Assembly (NCBI GenBank): GCA_025667525.1
Contig: CM046875.1
Location: 153,695,675-153,759,674, forward strand
Direction: 5' to 3'
Length of the DNA stretch: 64,000 bases
DNA from: Glebionis coronaria
Taxonomy: Eukaryota; Streptophyta; Magnoliopsida; Asterales; Asteraceae
A model generated the notes under the pieces. That model was not told where the DNA came from, did not search any database, and saw only the letters and a program-made list of their open reading frames with translations. The translations under genes and the position numbers were made by a program. Shown one piece after another: positions 31,764 through 45,545 of the stretch; the first letter of the stretch is position 1, and each line of letters opens with the position of its first letter.

Positions 31764-34700
31764 TCAACGGAAGAAGCATGAAACATATCCACCAGGATCA
31801 AAGACATAGTTTTCGTCCATCAATAAGCAGAAGCTTAAGGCGAACAAGGCAAGCCAAATAAGAAGTGGCAAGGTTCCCTTAAGCAGTGATGGAGCACGGT
31901 GGAAGCAAGGGTGAAGTGCAAGCATGTCTTCAAATTTTCCAAAGATTTTTCCTTTTATTTCATCAGGTGGATACTGAGATGGCTTAAAGACTTCAATACC
32001 GGGGTCGAACACCTTTTCCTTTAAGGGAAAATAGCACTCAGGCTCAGCCGAGTGTGAAGAAGATCCGCAAAGAAGCACAACCTCGTCCTCAGAAGGGGGA
32101 CAAAGAGGTGTCAAATCATATATGCAACGGATATTGGTGTCGACCGGTTTCTTCTCCTTTGACAGAATGTTCTTCAAATCCAAAGTAGGATCAAGACGAT
32201 AATCTTCAAAGTCATAAGGAGGAGCATCACTCTCATGAGGGAAGTAAGTGTTGAGAAATTCAGAGAAATCTTCCTCAAATGAATAATCGTCCAAAGTAGG
32301 ATCGAGTGATGGCGGAGGATCTTCATCATGTGAAGAATCGCTCGAGAGAGTATCGGCCTCATCAAAATCATCGAAAGTGGGCAGCTCGGGATACTCAGAA
32401 GTACAATCATCAAAATCATCCGAATCTGAGCTAGAATCATTATCATCATAAGCATCAAAGACCGGTGGAGAATCATAAATGGGAGAAGCGTCCAAAGTAG
32501 GGAGAGAATCATCCACATTATCTTCAAAGAGTGGATTATCAGTGGAAGAATCGAATAGAGGATTGTCGTAGACGACAAAGTCATCGAGCACATTGATCAT
32601 ATTCACTGATTCTCGTCCAAAAGATTTTCTTGTAAGCTTCCCCATTTTAAAAACTTTTGAATCATCCCCGACTCGTAAGATTAACTCACCTTCGGCCACA
32701 TCTACTAAAGCTCGTCCGGTTCTTAAGAATGGCCGAACAAGTATTAAAGGAATACGAGGGTCCATTTCATAATCAACTACGACAAAATCGACCGGGAAAG
32801 TAAATGTGCCAACTTTGATAAACACGTCTTCGGCTATACCAACGGGGTAAGCGAGAGTGCGATTTGCAAGTTCGAGAGTCATCTTTGTTGGAATAAGGTC
32901 GGGTAATGATAGTGTTTTCCAAACACTCAGTGGCATCAAATTAATACTAGCCCCGAGATCAGCAAGGGCAGTAAATTCTTCAGTTTTGTTGAACACGCAA
33001 GGCAACACAAAACGACCGGGATCTCGAAGCTTTTCCGGTAATTCTTTAAGAATAACTGCTGAGCAGTTTTCATTTAAGCGTGTGTTGGCGAGTTCAATCA
33101 GCTTCTCCTTCTTGCTAAGCAATTCCTTGAATGCTTTGACAAATTTCGGCATGTGGCAAAGTGCTTCAACAAGGCTAATGTTGATGGTCATGTGAGATAG
33201 CATATCCACATATTTCGATACTTGACAGTCATTCTTGGTTAGCTCGTTGGTCTTGCCTATGCGAGAAGGGTATGGGATTCTAGGTTTATAGGTGGAAGGT
33301 GAAGGTGTAGTTGGTAAAGGTTGGGATGTTGAAGGGTCCTTCCGAGAGACATCGTCATGACAAGGCGGAGACGGTAATGGTGTACTAATACTAGGTGTAG
33401 GAGGAGTAGGGATACATGGTGGTGGAGGAGGTGTAGATGATGGTGGTGGGATAGGTGGATCGACAATGGTAATTCCACTACGCGTAGTTATAGCACTTAC
33501 ATTGGCTCGCGGATTAGTGACGGTGTTTGAAGGTAGAGAACCCGAAGAAGAAGGTTGAGCTTCGGGCAAGAAACTAGCTAATAGATTCTTTAATTCAGTT
33601 GTTTGAGTGATGAAGGAGGATTGAATATTATCACGAACCTCGGTTCTAATGTCATTACCTTGCTTCATGATATCTCCTTTCATATTGATTATTTGGCTTT
33701 GTAGATTCTTGATTTGCTCACCTTGAGTTCTCATGATGGCTTCAACATCGGGATTAATGGGTGGGGTTTGTTGGGTGGGTGGTTGATAAGGGTTAGAAGC
33801 TCTTGGTGGGATTTGGTTGCTTCTATTGTAGTTGTTAGCAGGGTTTTGGTTTTGAGGAGAAAAACCGGGTGAAAGGTAATTGTTGGATCGGTAACTCAGC
33901 AGATTTCTATCCCCTTGTTGTCTAGGTTGGTAATTTTCCGGTGAATAATTACCGTAAGCAGCATACACATTTTCCGGATTTCCTTGTGTCGAAGGACAAT
34001 CGGTGTATGGGTGAGTACCGCCGCATGTTTCACAAGGATTAGCAACCGCTTTAACTTGTTGTTGTTGTTGGTTTGAAGCTAGAAGCGTAATACTTTTGCT
34101 CATTTCGGTCATCATGCGGGTGAGTTCGGTCATCTCAGGGTTTGCTGAAGTAGAGGAAACATTGACTCTCGGGTTGTTCCTTGAAGAAGCAGAGGAATCC
34201 TAGTTTTTGTGGTGAGTAGTCATGTTCTCAATAAGCTCTCTACACTCCTCGGGTCTCCTTTTCATGAATGTGCCACCGGCGGCTGCATTAATCGTATCAC
34301 GATCTCGAAAAGTTAAACCGTTGTAGAAAGTGTCTATTAAGGTCACAGGGAGCATGTTGTGGTTTGGACATCTATCGATCAAGACATTATATCTCTCCCA
34401 AGCATCAAAAAGAGATTCATCAGGGTCTTGCATGAAACCGCTGATTTGATTGCGAAGGCTTGTGACCATGGATGGTGGAAAGTAGCGCGATAAAAAGCGT
34501 TGAGTCATGTCATCCCAAGTGTGAATAGAATTCTTCGGGAGACGATCAAACCATTTCTCGGCATGATGTAATAAGGTATGTGGAAAGAGTTGTAGGCGAA
34601 GTTCATCCATTGTGGACCGGCCAACTTCATGCTTTGGGTGATTGTAATGAACTTGTCGAGGTGTTTGTTGGCATCATCATCAGGCAATCCACGGAATGGG

Positions 34701-34948
34701 TTTGTTTGTACTTGCTGAATCATGTGGTGCTTCAACGAAAACTCAGGAGCGTTGATTTGCATCGGCGCAATCGGTCCTCCTCGTCCAAACATGGTTGGTT
34801 GACAAAGTTCCTCCATGGTCCGAAGATCGGGCTGTGGAAGAGCATTGTTGTTATTATTAGGGTGCGGTGGATTATTGTTGTTTACACCTGACATAGTTAA
34901 ATCTTCTTGAGGCTCGGGCTCTTGATAATTAGAAGATCTAGTACGCAT
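31764..34948 (-). pseudogene. A2 copy B gag-protease, frameshift plus nonsense
   Basis: Same protein as copy A. A one-base loss at about 34614 (GGCACCGG to GGACCGG on +) shifts the frame in Gag. A Trp codon (TGG in copy A) is TAG at 34200-34202. After that the frame is open to 31764 through finger, protease (LADLGASINLMP), acidic tail and hydrophobic end. Other differences from copy A are few, for example LILVRPFL for LILGRPFL. Confidence 0.9.
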
Positions 34949-35180
34949 GCACCTACAAAGACAAAAGAAAAAGAAACCAAACACAAAAACAATATATATA
35001 CACAATAAAGATAAAATCTTTTTGGATTTTTGAAATTTTTAATTTTTATGGGTTGTTATCAATTTTTAATTTTTATGATTTTTTTGAATTTTTTATGCAA
35101 GAAAAATAACGCTCACAAGTGAACGGATCCCAAAAAGCAACGCGTCTTTCACAGAATACCGTTAATCTTTACGAAAAGAT

Positions 35181-35195
35181 CCGGCAACGGCGCCA
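35181..35195 (-). promoter_or_regulatory. Primer binding site of A2 copy B
   Basis: Minus-strand TGGCGCCGTTGCCGG, a full match to the tRNA-Asp 3' end as I know it, two bases from the LTR. Confidence 0.88.
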
Positions 35196-35197
35196 TT

Positions 35198-36939
35198 TGA
35201 TACAAGGCTTTTGGCCCGTATAAAAATTAAAGTTCGAGTCTCGGTATCTTAACGAATTGATTTCCGGCTTAAAGTACGACTCAGTTGATTTTGGTAAAAC
35301 AAATATTTTGGTTGTGTTTAAAATAAAAGTGCAGAACAATTAAAGTAAATGACTTTAAAATAAATCTAAAGCTAATAAAGTAAATGGTGCAAGTAATTAA
35401 AAGCGAGGCTAAAATTAAAGGGCACTAAATGTAAATAACGCAAACTTAAATCTAACTAAGGCAAACTAAAATAAATCTAAGGCAATAAACTTAAAGTGCT
35501 ACTAAAGAAAAAGGCGGGAAAAATAAAGCTTGAAATGAAAAGGCAGAGAATTTAAAACTGAAAATAACCCTATCCGGAATAAACCCCTATTCGGAATAAA
35601 TGGTTATTCGGAATATGTCACCTATCCTGAATAATACCCTACTCGGAATAATGGCCTATGCGGAATATTCTGCTATTCGGAATAGTCAGTCTACTCGGAA
35701 TAAGTCCCCTATGCGGAATAATGTCACCTATCCGGAATAAGTTCCCTATACGGAATAAACCTTCTATGCGGAATATCAGACTACTCGGAATAACCTTCCC
35801 TATGCGGAATCTTGAGCCTATTCGGAATATCGAGCTTTACTTGGAATAATCACCTTATGCGGAATATCAAATATTCCGCATGGACTAGCTTAGCAAAACC
35901 TTGATACGGAATAAAGATTATTCCGCATAGAGTACTCTGAAAACCCTTTACTCGGAATAGTGAAGATCAGAACCTGGGACGTTACAGTAACAAATTCCCG
36001 AAGAACAAGGAACAAGAAATATGCACGAATTTAACAAAAACTTAACCAAATCAACAAATAGATTAAACCAAACTAATAACAAAACATCTATTAAGCATAA
36101 ACAATCAATCCAAAACAACAAAACTAACAATAAAGATCAAGATAATCAAAACCCACTTAAATAAATCAACAAAAATTAAGAACATGAACATAAACAAATC
36201 AACACAAAAATTAAAGAAAGGTAGAATGAGATTAACAAGATAAAGATAAAGATTAACAAGAATTAAAAGAAAAACTTACTTGAAATTAAATGGAAATTAA
36301 GGTGCAAGACAAGGTATTAAATTTGACAAGAAAGTAAATGACAAGGTAATTAAATTGCAAGGTAATTAAAAGTGGAAGAAATAGTGTGTCAAACTATCCA
36401 ACAAGAATGAAAAGTGATTAAGCCTAATCTATATATAGGGGAGGATTAGGAAGCTTCCTCGCCTCCTTCATTTCTTCATAATTGCATCGTTAAGCCCTTA
36501 AGCATATAGTCTTCATTAATTGCACCATTAGTCCTTTTTCCTTCTAATCTTCTTTAAACTTGGACTATAATGACTTGTGGCTTGGGATTTCATTTGAACT
36601 CGTCTTTAAATTCTTCAATAAAATAGACTTGAATTCTTCGGCTTTTGATAAACTTCCGCCTTTTGACTTTTTCTTCGATAAATCTTCAGAATTGGTCGTG
36701 GACTCCCGTTCCTTTTGCACTCTTGATTTCTCGACTTCGTCTTTCATCTTTTTCTTCAATAAAAGTCCGTAAATGCCCGTGAATGTCCGTGTTTTCTCCA
36801 CTTTTCACCTTTTCGTCCTAAATCACAACAACAACACAAACCACGCATAATTTCGACATAAAAGACATAAAATACACGTTTTGGTCCGGTTATTATTGTA
36901 ATTAAGTGGTAGAAAAGATGGGTGTTTACACACCTATCA
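35198..36939 (-). repeat. A2 copy B 5' LTR (1742 bp)
   Basis: Same length and ends as the copy A LTR (29285-31026), with a few substitutions. TATA-like box at about 36428-36441; CGGAATA array about 35573-35973. Confidence 0.9.
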
Positions 36940-37960
36940 CCGATCTAAACTTTATTAAGGAATAGTCAGATTTTCACTTGATAGACATTTTATCAAGTTC
37001 GATATACTTAAACATAATTCACGCAGTCCTTGAGGTCATAGGGTAGATCTAGCTTATATGCCTTTCAAACCAATTTTTACATCATCTCAATGGTCCCATA
37101 CAACGGGGACTTAATTCCCATGATCTTTCAGATCTTCAATTCATCTTTCTATGGTGAAAATTTTTGGCATAACTTCGCTACCCATCTGGCACTTCAAGAT
37201 CTACATTTCATATTCACATAACCTCCTGCCCACTACCGGCAGTTAATATTCATATCCTAATTTCAACAATCATTTCAGGTCTCGCGGGTCGGGTATTTTG
37301 TAAGGTTAGGTTCGCCATTATAGGAAACCTTAAACCTAAAAGACATGTCCAACTCACAATGGGTGTATGTCGGGTGTCTTCATCCCAACTCCTGCTTACA
37401 GATGCTCTAATATATCCTCACAAGATTCGATCTCGATCCTAATACGATAGTTTTCAATGATAATTTCTCCAAAGGAGAACAATTATACGGTTTATTACCA
37501 AAGGTCAATCATTCAAACATAACACAACACTTATAGTATTTTGTATCGTTACTTTACCTCGTCCCTTCGATTTGGGGTGGTAAACAGTACTCTCTTCAAG
37601 ATTCGTTCTCAATGACTCCTGAGCAAATCTCTAGAAATTCGATGCGAATCGAGGATCTTGATAGAGATGATCGATACATGCACAACATGCTTACATAACT
37701 CCTTTAAGTACAAAAAGAGTCGACTTCTTCATCGAGAATCTATCATTAACAGGAATGATATTATCAGATTTGGTCAGTCCGTCGACGATGACTCAAATCG
37801 ATTCAAATTCAGATGATGACCTTTGCAATAGTTAGACGTTTACTAATGTATGAGGCGATGTCTGTCTTCATAATTTTCCATCAGTACAACTTCTTCAGAT
37901 AATGATACATTAAATCAGAAATGATAGGAATAGAATACTTATACTTACAAGACTCCAACA
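36940..37960 (-). pseudogene. T6 integrase (decayed)
   Basis: Minus-strand fragments in shifting frames: SDLMYHYLKKLYW and MKTDIASYISK (zinc-binding region), a DRLTKS-like stretch, QDPRFASNFW (catalytic Asp block), a YHP stretch and a C-terminal AYKLDLP block. The same blocks are intact in T1 (12100-13400). Confidence 0.8.
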
Positions 37961-38880
37961 TAACTATATCTCAAAATCTCCATATTTAGACAACCACAAG
38001 TGGCTTTTAAAACATTTAACGCTATTGTCTTCTCAATTTTAATGGTTCACATTTGCTGTGAACCCCTTTTTATTATTATCTATATTATCGTTGTTACAAA
38101 CATTAGTTATTTATAAATTATTCGGCAATTTATTTTGCACCTTCATTATTAAGGAACACATCCTAATTGGTTCTTTATCCTTTTTACATAATGCGTCGGT
38201 ATCTAAATTCACCTCTCCTGATGATATAATTATCATGTCCACAATTCACTCAGATATTCTTTCTTCATATTTTCTAAGTTTTAGTTTCGTCTCAACTTTC
38301 ATTTTTATCTGTTTTACTCAATCCGACGTTTTAAAGCGTCGATAATTATTACAAGTAAATTAAATATTAAATATTCAATTTTTATGAAACGTAAACGTAA
38401 AGATTTTAAATTTCTTAGTTCGACCAATTATATAAAGTGTTCAAAATACATTTGAATTTAATTAACACGATTTTTGCTGATTTATCGAAAATAATTAGTA
38501 AGATCCGTAAATGTTCGAAAAACCTTCGTTTATTCTTTGGTAAAAATTTTCTTAGTTGAAAAGCAGAAATTGTCGTTTCAAATTTTAAGTCATGGTTTAA
38601 TGGTTTCCTCAATCCCTCTTAGATTGTCTTGAGGTATACACAAACATTTACCCCTAAACAGGAGTTTAGTTAAATGATTTGTGTATAAGGGAATAGTCCC
38701 TTAAAAAATCCTTTGTTAAAACATTTGTCAAAACATATTTCTACTTTCTTTTTGGTAAAGCCAAAAGTATTAAAAGGGCTCTTAATTTTTGAAGAGTCAA
38801 TAGAGATTCCATTATCTTTTAATCACATGGTCAAATAATGTAAAGGATTAAGTCGTTAATCATATGTTAAATATTAAGAT
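37961..38880 (-). other. T6 RNase H interval, not readable
   Basis: Position between RT and integrase implies RNase H and linker, but no motif survives. Short frames here are not supported as genes. Confidence 0.4.
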
Positions 38881-39500
38881 ACACGTTTTTATTGTTCAGC
38901 CAATTCAGGGCAATCTATAATTAATTATTAACTCATTCTTATTCTTATAAACAAACAAATGGTCCTTAATGATCACGAGCATGAATTTATCAAGTTACAA
39001 CCTACACACGTGATTCACCAAATTTATGAATGCTACATGTGTATAGTCAATCCAAACGACATCACGTGAAAATCTTAATGTTCATTAAAAGTACTGGATG
39101 TAGTGATTGGAATAGATAATCTTCTTCGCGGACGCGAAGTTGATAATAACCATGCCGTGGATCAAATCTTTAAAACATACGCTAGAACCTTGTAAATGAT
39201 CGAACAAATCTTCCATTTCGAGTTATGGATATCGTTTTCGATTGTCAATTTACTTAATTCATAGTAATCTATAAACATAAGGAATGATAACACCATAGCT
39301 CTCCATGATGACTAGCTCGGTAGAATAAAATCTTTCTCCGACAACTCTCTCAGTTGTACGGTAATTCTTTTAATTCAGATGGTGCTGATGTACAGTGCAC
39401 ATGCCACAGGTGTAGCACCAGTAATATAATCAATACCAATTTCAATCTGCCTTAATGGCAAAAGTCTAGGTAATTTACCAATAAATATCTCCTAAAGTTT
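38881..39500 (-). pseudogene. T6 reverse transcriptase (decayed)
   Basis: Minus-strand blocks IEIGIDYITGATPVA, QLRELSEKDFI, FIDYYELSKLTIEN, then LDKFMLVII at the active-site strand, in register with the T1 RT (10829-11400). The catalytic aspartates are not preserved. Many stops. Confidence 0.8.
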
Positions 39501-39850
39501 CAGATAACAGAAACATCTTTTAATACATTTTATGTTAAGTTCTTTCTAGATTATAATATCTATGACTAGTTCACAACCATTCATGGTATAATTTTAAGTC
39601 TAAATGCAGGATATGGTCATCTATCAAGAATTATTTAGATCGCTTTTGATAATCAACATCTTATCATTTAGGGGAATTCCACTCGAGTTCCCATCAATTA
39701 AGACAATGTCGTCATGTCACAATCAATCAATCCATTCTACTGGCACTATTAACTTTTCAGTTTTATTGCCGTCGATAAGATGTGAACTTCTCAAAAGACT
39801 AATAATAACTCAAAACCCTTCACAAATTCAGGGATAGATGGAGACACAAC
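39501..39850 (-). pseudogene. T6 protease end (decayed)
   Basis: Minus-strand VLIDGNSSG...MLIIKSD...TISCIQT lines up with the region after the GMDWLS block of the T1 protease. The active-site triad is not found. Confidence 0.6.
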
Positions 39851-42088
39851 TACTATTAAAAGAGTAAGGTCAACGCATAATCTACGCGAGAGAATTTCAA
39901 ATCAAATACAGACGAAAACATTTAATGAATATGAATATATTCCATGTTTTCATAATTTGAGTACGCATTCGAAAGCTCCTCGGATCGTTACCTAGGTCAT
40001 TCAAATGAAATCAAATCAAAAGAAATGATAGGAACGTCGATACATCCAGTCGGGTATCAACACTCGGTAATCAGATAATTTTCCTAGGAATCTCACTACA
40101 GGAGAATTGGAAAAGAAAGAATTGTCAATTGTCAAATAAGACAATTTCAACAGATGAGTAAATTCGACTCAGAAGAATAGATGGCACGGGCACATATGGA
40201 GATGTCTCTAACATTATGTCCCTATTTTTTATTTCTTGCAGATCTCATAAAATTTAATCTTTCACAACCTTCTAAGAAAATGTAGTGTTTATTCATTAGT
40301 TTTATGGTGACTACTAATCAGCCTTGCATGGTCCATTCCAAATTGTATGTAGGCGCGCAACTATATACAATTTCAAGATTAACGATGCAATACTCAGTTC
40401 GTCAAAATTTTATCATCATGTTTATAATAAAAACATTTTCATGCTTAATTCTTAAATAAGAATCAAAAATAAATTTACAAAGATTTTCTTTGTTATGAAA
40501 ACAATTAAGTTTCCAAGGTGTTTTATAAACAACTTCATTTTGATAACAATCACTTATAAATCTTACTTTGAATATTCCTTATAGTGATGAAAATTCAATT
40601 TTTCTCAAGGGATACTATTGTATCTTATAAAAACAATGAGTGATCTGCAAAAGAGTGATGAAAAGTTGTTCACCAAGAACTAACTACAATATATCAGGAA
40701 ATGAGCTTTAGCCAAATAATCATAAGGTTCATGACCTCGATGGCACTCACGAAGAATAATTCACAACATAACTCAAATCAAGATGAGTACTTGTTCAATG
40801 GTTGCATCACTAATGCGAACATTAGGATGAAGCAATAAAGGATAGATAACAACGATACATGTAGAATTTAGCAATCAATGGTAGTCTTTTCATTAATCAT
40901 AAACGAGTCAAAATTGTACCGTAACACATTATGTGTCACTATGTCATACAATTTCATGAACTCATCCTACCAACTGATGTCTCAGTTAAGTTAAGGATTA
41001 TTTTTAAAAGATACCACAATGAATACTAATCTACAAGAGTTATGGGGGTTCCACCTGTCCCGGAAGATCCATCGGTCCCAATTCAGAAGAAGATTTCTTC
41101 ACTTTATTTATTGGACACTGGGCATCCTCGTCATTGGACAATGGCCTAGGAACAACCCTTAACACGAATCAACAATCAATTAAAACCTTAACAATCAATC
41201 ACAGAACTTAACGACTTCCTCTTAACATTTTCTTATTCCATGCGGGTTAAATTTTACTTTATTCAAGTTTCAATCAACTTATACTCAATGTAATATCCTA
41301 CCTCATTCTCTAATACTTTCAACTTTATTCATAAACCTTGATAGGGCAATAAAAGCTCGATATGAATCAATACATAATTTCCAATCCTATAGCTCTTACA
41401 ACAACAATTATCAAATGAGTCACTAGTATGAAATGACTTGATCATTCAACTAGACTTCTCGGAAAGGTACTAGTGACATGAGGCTTTTGGGTAATGGTTT
41501 CAATGACAGCCTCAAGTGCAACATTCACCCTTTCGATTTCAATTTAAGAATTGGGTGACAACGAATCAGATGACATCTTTCTAGGTGGTAACGTTTTGTC
41601 AAACTCCACTCTATAAGGAAAGATCGTCATGATATCAATATCAGTTTTAATCTCGCCAATTCTTCTTCAATTTCACAATCAACTAATATCTACATTTCTA
41701 CGAATATCAACCATTTGTTGGGATCATAGATATCCACAACTTGGTTTAGATCTAATATGGCTAGAATTCCTACGAGAATAGCTTCGATTAATTTACTAGG
41801 GGATTTAGGGTTCCTTGTGACAATCTACGTCGTATAAATACCTCGTATAAATATTAAAATAATCATCAAACAATCATGTAATCAAATTACAACATATATA
41901 TAATCCAAGTTATATATATATTAAAATAACACTTCTCAATCTTGGCCTTTTCGGTAACTCGGGAATTCTTCGGCACCGTTATAGTCAAAAGATTTTTAGA
42001 CATTTTTAGAAAAATGTTTATAGTTAAAAGATTTTGAAAAGTTTTATTCAAAACCTTCGTTTTAAAAATCTTTCGTTCTCTATAACGA
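39851..42088 (-). other. T6 gag interval, not readable
   Basis: By position this is gag and leader of T6. I find no zinc knuckle or Gag block; all frames are short. Confidence 0.4.
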
Positions 42089-42105
42089 GAGCTCTGGTAC
42101 CAAAC
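42089..42105 (-). promoter_or_regulatory. Primer binding site of T6
   Basis: Minus-strand TTTGGTACCAGAGCTC, one change from the TTGGTATCAGAGC initiator-Met site, one base from the LTR end. Confidence 0.8.
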
Positions 42106-45100
42106 TGTAACACCCCCAAATTTATACAACTCAATACAGCGGAAGACTCGTTGGTGTTACGGGATAGCACATTACTCACATCACAGACAACGCTTAAAAA
42201 TCGCGTCGTTTATTAATAAAGCATTTTCATTCATAAATATCAAAGTTACATAGGTCCCAAGTCATTGTATTTAATACATGTTTTACAAAGAATTTGAATG
42301 GAAATAAGTATTTAGGTGCGGGCCATGAATTCTTGTTGTCTTCCCGAGAATTACCTTCAAGTACCTGAGATAAAACATGTTAAAAGAAAAGGTCAGCAAT
42401 AACGCCGAGTGAATTCATAGAGTTTAATAAATTCCATCAATATAACTTTGGTATAAAATTATTACCAAAAATCATTTCGTACAAATCATTGTAATAGGCC
42501 ATAAAATAGCCAAAGTCATTTTTATACAAATCCGTATCAAAAATCATAATATAGGCATTTGCCTTAAAAATCGTTATACGAGCCAATGTCGTAAAAACAT
42601 CATACAATACGTTTTATAACGTTGTATAGATTAAATAAAAACCGGTATATGAATATGGTTATATAAAACCAAAACATGAACATAAAATCAATAGTATGAC
42701 CCCGTATTGCTAGTCAGGCAATACATCGTAATTCGGTGCGTATAGTAGTATTTCGTTAATTGGATTATTATAAGCCGCATGACATTGTTACCTTACTAAA
42801 CCAAACAACGGGTAGCTAACCCGATACTCAATTTGCCCATCTAAATTAGCGTGTTGTCACAAAGGTCACGCTATGGAAATCTTCTCATACATAAATTCGC
42901 TTACCAATCAACGTGGCACGACGGGGATCAACCGTCAAGGCGCGAACTGGGGTGATCGTCCCCAAATAGTACTATTATATGCATAAGCGTCTACCAAATC
43001 CCGGTAGTTCACAATTCATGCTAATGAGACTTTTAGTGACATAACCTAACTTTAATAATCCATTTCATTTCATCTATCGGGTCATATAATCATTCATCGG
43101 GTCATATAATCATTCATCGGGTCATACAATCATTCGGGTCGAAATCAATAAACAAACAATCGGGACAAATGATGTCCTATTTTATCAAAACTAACATGTT
43201 ATCTCCCTCGCGGGTTTATAAAATATTTCATAAAAACATTTAAAAGAGTGCGAGGCTATGAACTCACATTGATGTGGGAAGGCGATTATCGACGATTTGG
43301 ATGTACGGTACGTGCTTCAATCACGGAAACCCAAATAATACTCGTCTTAGACTCTTATCCAATGACTTTATAAAATAACAATTATGTATACATATGATGA
43401 TTATATATATATATGATGATCAAGTGGGTTTACATATTCTCGCTTACTCATTTTAGTGTTTACGTATTGGTAACTTCTTACTAGTTTACTAGTTTTACCT
43501 ATTTACGTGTTTTAGGTCCAATAAACTTATTATAAGTTCATTAACTTGTATTAATCCATTTTATACTTTTATTATCAGTATTTACACTTTACATGTTGGG
43601 CCCAAATGGGTTAAGCCCAATAAATAAGTTTATAAGTGTTTTAGCCTATTTTGTTGTATTATTAGCCCAATAACGTTAACTTAACTCGTTAATGTCCGTA
43701 TGTCATATAGTTCGGGTTTTTATTGGTTTTTACTTGTTATATATGTATATATATCAGTATATGAGTTTATAAGAGTTTACATTAGACGGGTCCAACCGTC
43801 TTTATTTAACAAAAACGTTAATTTTACGATAATAGCCGAAAAAGTCGTAAAAATCATGTTTATAGTTTTATAACTTATAGAACTTATCAAACTACCATTT
43901 TTATAAAATGTCCATTTATTTATCCTTATAAATTTTTATATAAATGTATTATATAAGTTAATGGGTATTAATTCACATTTTATACTATATTTACTTGAGT
44001 GCTTATATAATACTATTATACTTTAATTTCCAAAATCTGATTTTTATTTTCATGTTCACCAAAACTGCCATATCTAGAGTTCTATATGGAGATAGAAGCT
44101 CAAATATTTATGACATAAACTACATGATATGTTCTCTATTTGACTCTTCTATATCTACTGTTGAATCATCCTCTAAGTATTTTCTAAAAATCGTCCAAAA
44201 CAGTGAACTCAGATTTGTACTCTAAACTTGTTTTGATCATATCTCACTCATCCTAATGATTCCATTGCATGGCCAACTCTCACATGTGTACAAGACATAT
44301 TACTTACTGTATATCCATTAATCTGTGCCATTTTTATCAGTTCATCATATGATTCTTTACTGTTTTATACAGCCAACAATTTAAACAAGATTTTAGCCTT
44401 GTTTCTTATAGTTTTTCATCTTTTTAACCATGTTTATCAACACCAAATCCCCACACAATATTTTTAATAATCATTCATCATCATATACATATACATAAGT
44501 AAAAGAAATACAAGATTACATAATCAAAAATAACAAGAGGATGAGAAGAACTATCTTTATACCACCATGATGATGTAGGTTGTGATCAAAAGATGGATTT
44601 TGATGGAGAAACTTTTGAATAACCAAGACCATCTTCAAGACCACCAATCTTCATGAACTCCTAGTGGAAAATCAGCCCTAATACTCCAAGGAAACTCCTT
44701 TGTAGATGTTATGATCACCTCCAATCAATAAGTCTTCAAAAGGACATCATCTTATGCAAGAATAACATAAGATTTGTGGTTAAATTAGATCAAATGGGTG
44801 TTTGATGATGATGGTGGGATGGCAAGGAGGAGGGAGGATGAGAGAAATGTGTGTGGTATTGCATGTGTGAAATGGATGGATTAGTGTATCTAGTGGTTTT
44901 TGTGGAAGAATGCTTACAAGTTAAGCTTTTAGGAAAAGTGTTAGTGTATTGTTTACAAGTTGACACCTCAAAGGGTGTTGTGTAGCTAGTTAGGCCGGTT
45001 TTGAGTGGGGGTGGGACAAGTGTCCCACTTGTCTCATCCCCATTTATTTACGGGTACTCCTTGATTATAGTTTCCTCGATTTGCGTGCCCTCGAGTTGTT

Positions 45101-45545
45101 TTACGAAAAACGTTTTTATAAATTATGAATCAACGGCACAAAACGAATCTAATAAAAATTGTCTCATCAAAAACGGAGTTCGAAAACGTAAATACGTAAT
45201 CCTAAGGTTTCCGGTTTAGTCGTAAAGGACGTTAAATTAAAATCGTAAGTCCTAATCTCTTCTCGTAAATTTGTGAGTTTATGAACCAACACAAATTTAA
45301 AACTCCAAAATAATATTCACGGATAAATTTATTTTCTGAAATGTCGGACTGTCACCAAAGACGGTGTATGTAAACGTAAGCACGTAACGTTGAATCCTCC
45401 GGTTTAGACGTAGTCGACGCTACTTCAAGACGTTAATCCAAATTACTTCCCAAAAATAAGTGAGTTCATAATATAACATTAAAATAATATTTTCAATTAA
45501 ATATTGAGAATAAAAATATCAATCATAAATTGACGGATTGTCACA
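42106..45545 (-). repeat. T6 5' LTR (3.4 kb)
   Basis: Minus strand starts TGTGACAATCCGTCAATT and ends TTGGGGGTGTTACA, typical Del/Tekay ends, next to the primer site. Contains a 20-21 bp tandem repeat (ATCGGGTCATATAATCATTC, three copies, about 43076-43136). No coding signal is seen. Confidence 0.8.

Larger units (their letters stand above)
31623..36939 (-). mobile_element. A2 copy B: duplicated Athila-like element, truncated
   Basis: Second copy of A2 produced by the tandem duplication: 5' LTR 35198-36939, primer site 35181-35195, broken gag-protease gene 31764-34948, conserved motif 31698-31720. It starts at the duplication joint and so has less 3' region than copy A. Confidence 0.88.
31623..37535. 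repeat. Tandem duplication, copy B (5.9 kb)
   Basis: Aligned with 25709-31622 at an offset of 5914, dropping to 5913 after a one-base loss in gag near 34614. Scattered substitutions separate the copies. It continues at 37536 into T6 integrase. Confidence 0.92.
36940..45545 (-). mobile_element. T6: strongly decayed chromovirus with 3.4-kb 5' LTR
   Basis: Minus-strand gypsy element recognised from pieces: 5' LTR 42106-45545, initiator-Met-type primer site, protease end, RT and integrase, all riddled with stops and shifts. It is interrupted at 36939 by A2, and its 3' end is not found. Its upper end abuts the 3' end of the SIRE-like T7, so it probably inserted there. Words match T1 proteins, so it is the same broad lineage but far older. 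Confidence 0.8.

Noticed and set aside
25709..37535. Two separate insertions of A2
   Set aside because: The 596-bp T6 flank is duplicated with the element and in the same order, which independent insertions cannot give.
38058..38345. 95-codon frame as a membrane protein
   Set aside because: It lies in the RNase H interval of the decayed element T6, is AT-rich and has no homologous frame elsewhere.
43995..44225. 76-codon frame in the T6 LTR
   Set aside because: Inside a long AT-rich LTR; hydrophobic composition follows from TTT/ATT codons.
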